Shown one piece after another: positions 14,406 to 22,062 of a DNA stretch of 36,938 nucleotides (positions within the stretch are counted from its first letter, which is position 1; every line of letters starts with the position of its first letter). Under the pieces are notes generated by a model that searched no databases, was not told the origin of the DNA, and saw nothing but the letters and a program-made list of their open reading frames with translations. The stretch spans positions 1 to 36,938 of the forward strand of contig CADBYT010000024.1 in assembly GCA_902798975.1 (NCBI GenBank), read 5' to 3'. The stretch is from an uncultured Bacteroidia bacterium. Lineage in GTDB: Bacteria > Bacteroidota > Bacteroidia > Bacteroidales > UBA932. The translations under genes and the position numbers were made by a program.

Positions 14406-15506
14406 TTATATAATTCTTTTCAAATGGCAAAAAAGCAGCCGGCCGTCCTGATCGCGCAGGTGCATGCCGCCGCCCTGGCAGAACTTGAAGTAGCGGCAGC
14501 CGGCGCATTCCCCGCTGCGCATCCATTCGCGGTCGCGGTACGGGAGGAATCCCCGCTCCCAGACGTCCATCAGCTCGTCCCCGCGGTAGATGTTGCCCTG
14601 GTGGTAGTCCGCCCGGATGCTCGCGCAGGCGGAAATGGAGCCGTCCGACAGGATGGAAGCGGCCGTGATGCCCGCTTCGCAGCTGTAGAAATGGTCGCGC
14701 ACTTCGCCCTCGTAGTTGCCGAGGAAGCCCTCGCAGCCGTACGAGGCATGGATGCGCCCTTCGCGGCGCGTGGCCTTGATGAAATCCATCAGGCCGCGGA
14801 ATTCGGCATTGTCGAGCTGCAGTTCCGGGTCGCCCGCGGCGCGGCCCATCGGGAACACGGTGAACAGACGCCATCCCTTCACGCCCCAACCGATGAGCGC
14901 TTCCTTGATGCGGGGCAGTTCGGCATAATTCCGCCGGTTGACGCAGGTCACCACGTCAAAGACGACGTCCCCGCGTGCAGCAAGCATGCGGATGGCGGCC
15001 GAGGCACGCTCGAAGCTGTGGGCGCGTCCGCGCATCCAGTCATGGTTTTCCTGGAGCCCGTCCAGACTCACGGTGGCGCTGCCCATGCCGCTGGCCACCA
15101 GGCCCGCCAGGCGTTCTTCCGTGAGGGCGTAACCGTTTGTAACCATCCCCCAGGCGAAACCCTTGTCGTGGATGGCGCGCCCGCACGCTTCGAGATCCGG
15201 GCGCATGAGCGGCTCGCCGCCCGTTACGATCACGAACACGGAATGTGGTTCGCAATGCGCGTTGACGTTGTCCAGCACGCGCAGGAAGTCCCCGACCGGC
15301 ATGTCGGGGTGGCTGGCTTCCACCTTGCAGTCGCTGCCGCAATGCCGGCAGGCCAGGTTACATCGCAGGGTACATTCCCAGAAAAGCTGCTCCAGCGGAT
15401 GGTTGCGCCGGACGTCCCGCTGGAGGGCATGATTGACCTCCAGGGCGATACGGTGGCGCAAGTCCAGTTTCGGGAACGGTTGTTTCATGTGGATAAAGAT
15501 ACGCAT
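14406..15506 (-). CDS. Radical SAM/SPASM enzyme of the rSAM/lipoprotein type
   Basis: 366 residues. CNLACRHC (C49, C53, C56) is the radical SAM cluster motif, TGGEPLMRPD (about 94-103) the SAM-binding GGEP motif, and C-terminal cysteines including GECAGCRYFKFC (about 338-350) form a SPASM auxiliary-cluster domain, which usually means peptide or protein modification. The sequence (WECTLRCNLACRHCGSDC, WRLFTVFPMGRAA, ASYGCEGFLGNYEGEVRD) fits the Bacteroidota family found with small lipoproteins. A lipoprotein gene follows after 10 bases. An alternative start is ATG 15488, but upstream promoter-like sequence favours 15506. Confidence 0.88.
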   Translation of the reverse strand: MRIFIHMKQPFPKLDLRHRIALEVNHALQRDVRRNHPLEQLFWECTLRCNLACRHCGSDCKVEASHPDMPVGDFLRVLDNVNAHCEPHSVFVIVTGGEPLMRPDLEACGRAIHDKGFAWGMVTNGYALTEERLAGLVASGMGSATVSLDGLQENHDWMRGRAHSFERASAAIRMLAARGDVVFDVVTCVNRRNYAELPRIKEALIGWGVKGWRLFTVFPMGRAAGDPELQLDNAEFRGLMDFIKATRREGRIHASYGCEGFLGNYEGEVRDHFYSCEAGITAASILSDGSISACASIRADYHQGNIYRGDELMDVWERGFLPYRDREWMRSGECAGCRYFKFCQGGGMHLRDQDGRLLFCHLKRII

Positions 15507-15547
15507 TTTTATATCTTTTTGGTCTATCCGTGCAAGAAAAGCTGCCA

Positions 15548-15564
15548 GGCAAAAGGTAACTTTG
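15548..15564 (+). promoter_or_regulatory. Overlapping divergent -7 boxes, carboxylesterase and rSAM operon
   Basis: TAACTTTG (15557-15564, plus) fits TAnnTTTG and points to the carboxylesterase. On the minus strand the overlapping sequence reads TACCTTTTG, a near match pointing to the radical SAM operon. The two would compete for the same site. Confidence 0.5.
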
Positions 15565-15607
15565 TGATGCTTGTACGAAAACTTTCAACCAATTCTAATT
15601 TAGGTAT

Positions 15608-17130
15608 ATGAAAAAAGCACTTCTTCTGTTGTCCGTGCTCGCCCTCTTCGGGTGCAGCAAGACTGTCAACACCCCGGTCCTCACCATCGAGGGAGGCCAG
15701 GTGCAAGGTGTCACCACGGAAATCCCCGGCGTTCTCGTCTATCGGGGCATCCCGTACGCCGCTCCGCCTATCGGCGAGAATCGTTGGAAAGAGCCGCAGC
15801 CGGTCGTTCCCTGGCAGGGCGTGAAGCTCTGCGACAAATTCGGCCACCCCAGCTATCAGGCCATCCAGTATCCCGGCGGTTACTTCACCGAGTGGGGTTA
15901 CGGCGACGAGGCTCCCTACAGCGAGGACTGCCTCTACCTGAACGTCTGGACCAAGGCTTCCGGCCAGCCCGAGAAGAAACTCCCCGTGGCTCTCTGGATC
16001 CCGAGAAGAAACTCCCCGTGGCTCTCTGGATCCATGGTGGCGGTTATCGTGAAGGCTGGGGCTCCGAGCCCGAGTTCGATGCCAAGGCCTGGGGCGCCAA
16101 GGACGTGGTCCTCGTGTCCATCAACTACCGCCTCGGTGTGTTCGGCTTCCTGACCCATCCTGAGCTCTCCGCCGAGAGCCCGCACGGTGTGTCCGGCAAC
16201 TATGGTATCCTCGACCAGATCGAGGCCCTGAAGTGGATCAAGAAGAATATCGCCCAGTTCGGCGGCGATCCTGACAACGTCATGATCTTCGGCCAGAGCG
16301 CTGGCGCCGGCAGCGTGAAGACCATCTGCGAGTCCCCGCTGGCCCGCGGTCTCTTCCACAAGGCCGTCATCATGTCCGGCGGCGGCATCACTGTTCCGCA
16401 GCCGGCTCCCGCTCCTTCAGCCGCTCCCGCCGGCCGTCCCGCCGGTATGCCCGCCATGCCTGCCGGCATGATGCGCATGTTCCGTCCGACCAACATCAAG
16501 GAGGCCGAGCAGGCCTGCAAGGAGATCCTCGACTGGGCCGGCCTGACCGACCTCAAGAAGATGCGCGCCGCCTCCACCGAGACGCTCTACGCCCTCAGCA
16601 CCATCTACAACGGCGCCAGCGGCAAATTCGGTTCCCTCACCGGCATGCCGATGGTGGACGGTTATGTGAGCAAGGAGAGCTTTGACGATGCAGCCAAGGA
16701 CGGCTCGCTCGCCGATGTCCCGTACATGATCGGCTACACCCTCAACGATATGGGCAACATGTCCGGCGGTATCGCCGCTTTCTGCCTCAACCGTGAGGAG
16801 AAGGGCGCCAAGGCCTGGGCTTACGAGTTCGCCCGTCCGCTGCCTGACGACGGTTCTCATCCGGAAGTGACCGCCCGCCTGAAGGGTGCGTTCCACTCCT
16901 CCGACCTGTGGTTCGTCTTCAAGTCCCTCGAACACTGCTGGCGTCCCTGGACCCAGGGCGACTGGGATCTCTCCGAGAAGATGCTGACCGCCTGGACGAA
17001 CTTCGCCAAGAACAGCGATCCGGGCCTCGGCTGGGAGCCTTACACCCAGGCGAACAACAAGTTCATGCTCTTCAAGCTGGACGCCTCCGACAAGGAGAAC
17101 TCCGAGGTCGGCGACCCCATCGTTCCGTAA
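15608..17130 (+). CDS. Type-B carboxylesterase lipoprotein, frame broken by a 32-bp tandem duplication
   Basis: Alpha/beta hydrolase of the carboxylesterase/para-nitrobenzyl esterase family, hydrolysing carboxylic esters, here probably in the periplasm. The start MKKALLLLSVLALFGCSK gives a lipobox. Seen are YRGIPYAAPP, EDCLYLNVW, the oxyanion segment IHGGGYREGW, and the nucleophile motif FGQSAGAGS (DNA near 16290-16316). A 32-bp unit is repeated exactly in tandem (15969-16000 and 16001-16032), shifting the frame: the first part ends at 16153 in its frame, the rest continues to 17130 in another. Removing one copy restores 496 residues. Either a real mutation or an assembly error. Confidence 0.88.
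15969..16032 (+). repeat. Exact 32-bp tandem duplication in the carboxylesterase
   Basis: Positions 15969-16000 and 16001-16032 are identical. The unit encodes EKKLPVALWI just before the oxyanion-hole motif. As 32 is not a multiple of 3, it breaks the frame. Confidence 0.97.
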
Positions 17131-17158
17131 TTGGTTAGTTAACCTCCATATTGCAACA

Positions 17159-17200
17159 AGAACCCCGGCTGCTCCACTGCAACCGGGGTTCTGATTTATT
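17159..17200 (+). terminator. Likely terminator after the carboxylesterase
   Basis: AGAACCCCGG (17159-17168) pairs with CCGGGGTTCT (17183-17192), followed by a T-rich GATTTATT. A 10-bp stem with a 14-base loop, 28 bases after the stop. Confidence 0.75.
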
Positions 17201-17309
17201 AGCCGAAGCGACGTAAAATATTACTTTCTATGAAAAAAATCACAATTTGTGACGAGCGGGACGAATAACCTTGCTATTCCCGCAAGCCGAAAGTACCTTG
17301 CTTAAAAAA

Positions 17310-18200
17310 ATGAAAACCTCGGTTTCCCCTCATTATTACCATTGCGCGACCAAAGGCTTTGACCATTGTGTCCTTTTTGCTGATACCAGGGAGTTCATTG
17401 CCGGAATGAACCGCATCGCGCTCTGCACAGCAAAACTAAAAGAGAGCTTTCCTGTGATAGTTGTTGCTTTCTGTCTGATGGATAATCATCTACATGTAAT
17501 TCTATATGGCAGCCGCGAGGCCTGCCTGAAATGGATGGCCCTCTACCATAAACTAACCATGATGTGGCAGCGCAGCCATCGGGAGACGGCTCCGATTGAT
17601 GAGCCGTGGGAATACGACGCCTGGCAGGTGTATGATGAAGAAGATTTGAAACAGAAAATAGCCTATGTTTTCCGGAATCCGACGGTTGCAAGAATGGGGT
17701 TTACGCCTCAGGGATATCGCTGGAGTTCAGCCAGGTTGGTGTTTTCGGACTACGGTGTGCTTCCGGAGGGTGCACGGAGAATCGGGTCGCTGTCTTCTTA
17801 TGAGTTCCGCAACACTTTCGAGTCCAAGATTGTACTCCCCGAGGAATGGCATCTTTTGCCGGATGGGCTGATCTGGCCGGGGAGCTATACGGACTTCAAA
17901 CGTGTCGAGAGGTTGTTCGGACATCCAAGGAACTATTTGTTCTATCTGAACCAAAATGTCGAGCCCGAGATTAATCAGCAGATGTACGGGGAAACCATTT
18001 CCCTTCCGGATCAAGATGTTGCCCGGATTACCCGGGAGATTGCCCAAAGACAGTTTGGTGTTAATGATATAGCCAGGTTGGGTTTACCTGACCGTATTCA
18101 GCTCTGCCGTCTTGTCAAAAAGGAGACGAAGGCATCTTTGAAGCAACTGGCCCGGGTGCTCCACCTTCCCTTGGCCGACCTGAAGAAGATTTTTGAGTAA
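17310..18200 (+). CDS. REP-associated tyrosine transposase (RAYT, Y1/HUH family)
   Basis: 296-residue single-strand DNA transposase of the IS200-like Y1 superfamily. The HUH metal motif is DNHLHVIL (H60, H62), and the catalytic tyrosine is Y119 in AYVFRNPTVARMGF, the RAYT form of the Y..NP motif, followed by GYRWSSA. The long C-terminal part (about 150-296) ends in a helical domain like those of RAYTs that bind repeat DNA. RAYTs mobilise short hairpin repeats rather than themselves. A family D hairpin repeat abuts its stop codon and a near copy lies at 11666-11757. The frame is open from 17271; ATG 17310 is preferred because it gives a standard RAYT N-terminus. Base composition is lower in GC than its neighbours, consistent with transfer. 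Confidence 0.9.
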   Translation: MKTSVSPHYYHCATKGFDHCVLFADTREFIAGMNRIALCTAKLKESFPVIVVAFCLMDNHLHVILYGSREACLKWMALYHKLTMMWQRSHRETAPIDEPWEYDAWQVYDEEDLKQKIAYVFRNPTVARMGFTPQGYRWSSARLVFSDYGVLPEGARRIGSLSSYEFRNTFESKIVLPEEWHLLPDGLIWPGSYTDFKRVERLFGHPRNYLFYLNQNVEPEINQQMYGETISLPDQDVARITREIAQRQFGVNDIARLGLPDRIQLCRLVKKETKASLKQLARVLHLPLADLKKIFE

Positions 18201-18292
18201 AACCGGGCAGAAAAACCCAGCGAAACCTGCCAGGTACCCCCAAAAAACAGGGGGCCGGCCAGAAAACACCGTGGTTTTCTGGCCGGTCCTAC
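18199..18292. repeat. Family D repeat abutting the RAYT gene
   Basis: Begins at the RAYT stop codon and, read on the minus strand, is nearly identical to 11666-11757. On that strand the first hairpin (GACCGGCCAGAAAA arm) is preceded by GTAG (plus-strand CTAC at 18289-18292), the kind of tetranucleotide that RAYTs recognise beside REP hairpins. It also fills the space between the convergent RAYT and GH3 genes. Confidence 0.88.
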
Positions 18293-18303
18293 CTATTTTG
18301 ATG

Positions 18304-20919
18304 CTACAGCACCTGGAAGTCCAGGGCCTTGAGGTCCTCGTCGCGGGAAGAGGAACCGTAGAGGATGCGGTACTTGCCCGGGCGGACGGAAAGGCCGTCC
18401 ACGGAAGCGTCGTAGTACATGAAGGCCTCGTCGTCGAGGGTGATGGCCACCTTGGCCGTGGCACCCGGAGCGAGCTGCACCTTGTCGAAGCCCTTGAGGG
18501 CCTTGATCGGAGCCTCAGGATTGTCGAGGGCCTGCACGTAGACCTGCACGATCTCGGCACCGGCCACGGCGCCCGTGTTCGTCACCGGAACGGTCAGCGT
18601 GACCTTGCCGCCCTTCTTCATGGAGGACTTGTTGAGCTTGCCCTCGCCATAACCGAAGGTCGTGTAGCTCAGACCGTAGCCGAACGCATACTGCGGCGTG
18701 CCGCGGAAGTAGCGGTAGGTGCGGTTGTCCATGCTGTAGTCCAGGAAATCCGGGAGGTCGGCGGTGGAAGCGTAGAAGGTGACGGGGAGCTTGGCGGACG
18801 GGTTGAAATCGCCGAAGAGCACATCGGCGAGGGCCTTGGCGCCACCCTGGCCGGGATACCAGGCCTGGAGGAGGGCGTCATACTCGCCTGCGACGCTCGC
18901 GAACGCGATGGCGGAACCGGAGCAGTTCACGAACACGACCGGCTTGCCCGTCGCGTGCATCGCACGCACGAGGCGCTGCTGGACGGCGGGAAGCTCGATG
19001 TCGGCCTTGTCGCCGCCTTCGCCTTCCATCTGGGCGGAGATGCCGCCGATGATGACGATGACGTCAGCGTCCTTGGCCATTTCCTTCTCCTCGGCGAAGT
19101 CCGCAAACTTGCGCTCGCAGAAGTCGGCGCGCAGCATGGCGAAAGGACCCGCACCGCGGCGGTACTCGATCTCGATGTCGACAGGCTTGCCGGCCTTGAC
19201 GTCGAAGGTCTTGTACGAAGCGCCGCCACGACGGCCGAAGCCGAAGCCCATGCCGCCGGCAGCCGGCTTGGCATTCTCCACCACGCGGCCGTTCACCTTG
19301 AGGATATAGCCGTTGTCGGAAGAGACGGTATAGCTCATCGGGCCGGTGAAGTCGGGCACGAAGTGGCCCTTCATGCGCACGGAAATCTTGTCCGTAGGCA
19401 CGCCCTCAGCGAAGCCATAAGCGCCGAAGGTGCTGAAATTGAGCTCCTTGTAGTAGCCGCTGACAGTCGGCTGACCCTTCATGTCGTTGTTGCTCCAGAA
19501 CTCCACGAACATGCCCTGGCCCTCGTTGAACTCCGGCAGGTGGTAGATTGTGTTGTAGTCGTCGGCGAGGGTGCAGCCCTTGCTGTAGAGGACCTTGGCG
19601 CCGGGAACGGCGTTGCGGATGCCCTCCAGCAGGGAGTGCTTGTGGTTGTCGGTCGGGGTGCCGCCGTAGTTGCCGTTGAGCAGGGCCACGTCGTCGGCGT
19701 TCGGGCCGACCACGAGGATGGTGCCGAGGCTCTTGGAGAGCGGCAGGACGCCGTGGTTCTCGAGGAGGACCATGGACTCGCGTGCCGCCTGGGTGGCCAG
19801 GGCGTCATGCTCCTCGCTGCTGATCACGTCTTCGCCGAGATTGGACCAGGGCACCATGTCGGCCGGGTCGAACATACCCAGCTCGAAGCGGCCGCGAAGG
19901 GTGCGGCGCAGGTGCTCGTCGAGGTCGGCCTCGGAGATCATACCCTTCTCGAGGGCTTCGGTCAGGGCCATCATGGTCTTGCCGCACTCGAGGTCGGTGC
20001 CGTGAAGGACGGCGTCCACGGTGGCGTGGAGGGCGTCGGGCTGGGTCTCGTGCTGGCCGCGGGTGAAGTAGTTGTTGATGGCGTCGCAGTCCGTGAGGAT
20101 GATGGCTTCATAGCCCCACTTGTTGCGGAGAATGTCCGTCAGGAGGCGGTCATTGGAGCAGCAGGGCACGTCCTCGTAGCGGTTGTAGGCGCACATGACC
20201 TCGCGCACGTCACCGTCCACGACGAGTTTCTCGAACGCGGGGAGGTAGGTCTCGAAGAGGTCGCGCTGCGACACGTGGGCGTTGTAGGTGTGGCGCAGGG
20301 GCTCCGGTCCGCTATGCACGGCGTAGTGCTTCGCGCAGGCGTGGGTCTTATAGTATTTGGAATCGTTGCCCTGCATGCCGAGCACGGTCTGCAGGCCCAG
20401 GACGCCGGTGAGGTAAGGGTCCTCGCCGCAGGTCTCCTGGCCGCGGCCCCAGCGGGGATCGCGGAAAATGTTGACGTTCGGGCACCAGAAGGTGAGCTCC
20501 GGGTTGCCGGGATAGTAGGTTACGCCCATCGGCACGTTGAAGATGTCGTGGTCGGAGCGGTTCCAGTTGGCGCGGGCCTCGTCGGACACCTGCGAGAAGA
20601 CGTCGTACATCTGCTGCGGGTTGAAGGCGGCTGCCATGCCGATCGGCTGGGGATAGACGGTGTAGCCGTCCTGGCGAACGCCGTGGCAGGCCTCGCTCCA
20701 CCAGTTGTAGGAGGGGATGCCGAGCCGGTCCACGGACACGGCCTTGTTCATCATCAGGCCCACCTTCTCTTCAGGGGTGAGCAGGGAGATGAGGTTCTCC
20801 ACGCGGTCCTCGATCTTGAGGCGCGGGTTCTGGAAGGGGTACTCGTACGTCTGCTTGGGGCCACAGGAGCCCAGCAGGAGCAATACAAGCGGGAGGGTTA
20901 AAAGGGATTTTTTCATCAT
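18304..20919 (-). CDS. GH3 glycoside hydrolase with PA14 domain (beta-xylosidase/glucosidase)
   Basis: 871-residue lipoprotein (lipobox LLLLGSC) that removes beta-linked sugars from chain ends, likely in the periplasm or outer membrane. Order: GH3 N-terminal barrel with WWSEACHGV near 70, KHYAVHSGPEP near 210 and the nucleophile Asp in ILTDCDAINNYF near 278; the GH3 C-terminal domain split by a PA14 module (about 455-600); then IIGGISAQMEGEG, and a fibronectin-like C-terminal domain (about 780-871). The WWSEACHGV form and PA14 insert resemble the xylan-acting beta-xylosidases of Prevotella, so xylo-oligosaccharides are the favoured substrate. Its start overlaps the DUF1573 gene by 4 bases (ATGA). 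Confidence 0.93.
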   Translation of the reverse strand: MMKKSLLTLPLVLLLLGSCGPKQTYEYPFQNPRLKIEDRVENLISLLTPEEKVGLMMNKAVSVDRLGIPSYNWWSEACHGVRQDGYTVYPQPIGMAAAFNPQQMYDVFSQVSDEARANWNRSDHDIFNVPMGVTYYPGNPELTFWCPNVNIFRDPRWGRGQETCGEDPYLTGVLGLQTVLGMQGNDSKYYKTHACAKHYAVHSGPEPLRHTYNAHVSQRDLFETYLPAFEKLVVDGDVREVMCAYNRYEDVPCCSNDRLLTDILRNKWGYEAIILTDCDAINNYFTRGQHETQPDALHATVDAVLHGTDLECGKTMMALTEALEKGMISEADLDEHLRRTLRGRFELGMFDPADMVPWSNLGEDVISSEEHDALATQAARESMVLLENHGVLPLSKSLGTILVVGPNADDVALLNGNYGGTPTDNHKHSLLEGIRNAVPGAKVLYSKGCTLADDYNTIYHLPEFNEGQGMFVEFWSNNDMKGQPTVSGYYKELNFSTFGAYGFAEGVPTDKISVRMKGHFVPDFTGPMSYTVSSDNGYILKVNGRVVENAKPAAGGMGFGFGRRGGASYKTFDVKAGKPVDIEIEYRRGAGPFAMLRADFCERKFADFAEEKEMAKDADVIVIIGGISAQMEGEGGDKADIELPAVQQRLVRAMHATGKPVVFVNCSGSAIAFASVAGEYDALLQAWYPGQGGAKALADVLFGDFNPSAKLPVTFYASTADLPDFLDYSMDNRTYRYFRGTPQYAFGYGLSYTTFGYGEGKLNKSSMKKGGKVTLTVPVTNTGAVAGAEIVQVYVQALDNPEAPIKALKGFDKVQLAPGATAKVAITLDDEAFMYYDASVDGLSVRPGKYRILYGSSSRDEDLKALDFQVL

Positions 20920-22061
20920 AATGTATTGATTGGTATTTCTTTGGCAGGGCGGAGGGGATCGTTGCTGAAGACCGTCAGGCGCAGGTCAGTCGGGGCGGTG
21001 CCGGAAGGCTTCGACCGTCCGGGCATAATAGAATCCCCGCTTCGCGAAAATGCCCGTCCGGCCGAACCTTCCGGCGCCGCTGAGAGTTTCAGGGTCAGCG
21101 TCTGTCCAGGGGGGATGCGGAGAGATTCGCCGGTCGGAGCCGGCGAATGACGGTTGGTCGGAGCCGGCGAATGACGATATCCTTCAGGCAATTCGATGGC
21201 GTAGATGATCAGGTCGGAGCGGCCGTCGTTGGAGATCTCCAGGGTGCCGCGCGGAGTGCGCGACAGCAGGGACCGGCGGAGCTGCACGGCGGCGTTGCGC
21301 AGCCGCGGGGCGTCCGGGGATTCCGGCGCCTGGGTCAGGCAGAGGCCGCTCACGGGCATTTCCCGCAGGGCGGGAACACCGTCCGGAGTGAGGCGCAGCG
21401 AAGCGCGCAGCGTGGCGAAGCAGTTCGGGTCGGCCGGCGTGTCGCACCAGACTTCCACGCGGGACTCTTCTCCCGGCGCGAGCGTGTCGGGACAGCGTAC
21501 GCGGAAATGCGACCCCGCCAGGCCCTCGACGCGCAGGCGCATGGGCCGCTCAGAGGCATTGGCAATGAAGAAGACCTTGCCGCTCTCCCGTCCGCGCTCG
21601 AGGTAGCCGAAACGGACGTCCGCGCGGCTGGCATAGAGCCCTTCGGCGAGCACCACAGGGTAGCGCTCCTGGATGCTGCGGTCGGCCGGGAATACGTCCG
21701 CGCTGACGCTCAGCACGCCCAGGCTGTGGTTGCCCGAGGCCTGGATCTCGATGGTGCGGATCACGGGACCGGACGCGCCGGCAGGCGTGAAACGGACCTC
21801 CACCGTGGCGGACTGCCCGGGGGCGATGTCCGTGCGGGGGAGCGTGGCGCTGATGCAGGAGCAGCCGGGAATGGCGCGCGTGAGGCGCAACGGGCGGTCT
21901 CCGCCGTTGAAGACGGTAAAGGCGTGGCTGACTGCGCCGTCGGCTTCGCGAATGGAGCCGAAGTCCCATTCGCGGCAGTCAAAGACCGCCGGTCCCTCTT
22001 GTGCAAGAAGGATCGGGGCGGTCAGCAGGAAGCCGAAGAGCAGCAGCGTGCCTCTTCCCAT
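20916..22061 (-). CDS. DUF1573 protein with two palindrome-derived insertions
   Basis: 381 residues with a signal peptide and a DUF1573 domain (about 25-110: WDFGSIREADGAVSHAFTVFN, then the IPGCSCISA cysteines), an Ig-like fold common in exported Bacteroidota proteins, role unknown. A second similar beta domain follows. The C-terminal part is invaded: residues about 295-312 (HSPAPT repeated twice) come from a tandem family A repeat (21124-21176), and residues about 327-355 come from a 31-bp-arm palindrome (20995-21080). The frame resumes in TDLRLTVFSNDPLRP. It lies one base after the CE1 gene and overlaps GH3 by 4 bases. Confidence 0.85.
   Translation of the reverse strand: MGRGTLLLFGFLLTAPILLAQEGPAVFDCREWDFGSIREADGAVSHAFTVFNGGDRPLRLTRAIPGCSCISATLPRTDIAPGQSATVEVRFTPAGASGPVIRTIEIQASGNHSLGVLSVSADVFPADRSIQERYPVVLAEGLYASRADVRFGYLERGRESGKVFFIANASERPMRLRVEGLAGSHFRVRCPDTLAPGEESRVEVWCDTPADPNCFATLRASLRLTPDGVPALREMPVSGLCLTQAPESPDAPRLRNAAVQLRRSLLSRTPRGTLEISNDGRSDLIIYAIELPEGYRHSPAPTNRHSPAPTGESLRIPPGQTLTLKLSAAPEGSAGRAFSRSGDSIMPGRSKPSGTAPTDLRLTVFSNDPLRPAKEIPINTL
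20995..21080. repeat. Long palindrome inside the DUF1573 gene
   Basis: Left arm 20995-21026 and right arm 21050-21080 are imperfect inverted repeats of about 31 bp (shared blocks GCCGGAAGG, GGGCAT) around a 23-base spacer. It is in frame and without stops on the coding strand. No second copy was found in the window. Confidence 0.8.
21124..21176. repeat. Family A repeat with partial tandem copy inside the DUF1573 gene
   Basis: A full family A unit (21124-21152, arms ATTCGCCGG and CCGGCGAAT) is followed by a second copy of its 3' half (21156-21176), a 24-base, in-frame step that repeats HSPAPT in the protein. Confidence 0.87.
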
Positions 22062-22062
22062 C

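Noticed and set aside
17239-17254. Small palindrome (TCACAATTTGTGA) as a regulator site for the RAYT
   Set aside because: Single, short and with no second copy or known regulator; could be chance.
17310-18292. A complete IS200/IS605 insertion sequence
   Set aside because: The protein has the RAYT form of the Tyr motif and a long C-terminal part; no matching left-end hairpin was found upstream of the gene, and the repeat occurs alone elsewhere.
18193-20901. A 902-codon open frame on the plus strand opposite GH3
   Set aside because: It is an antisense shadow caused by high third-position GC in the GH3 gene. It shows no family motifs, while the GH3 frame has complete domains and a lipobox.
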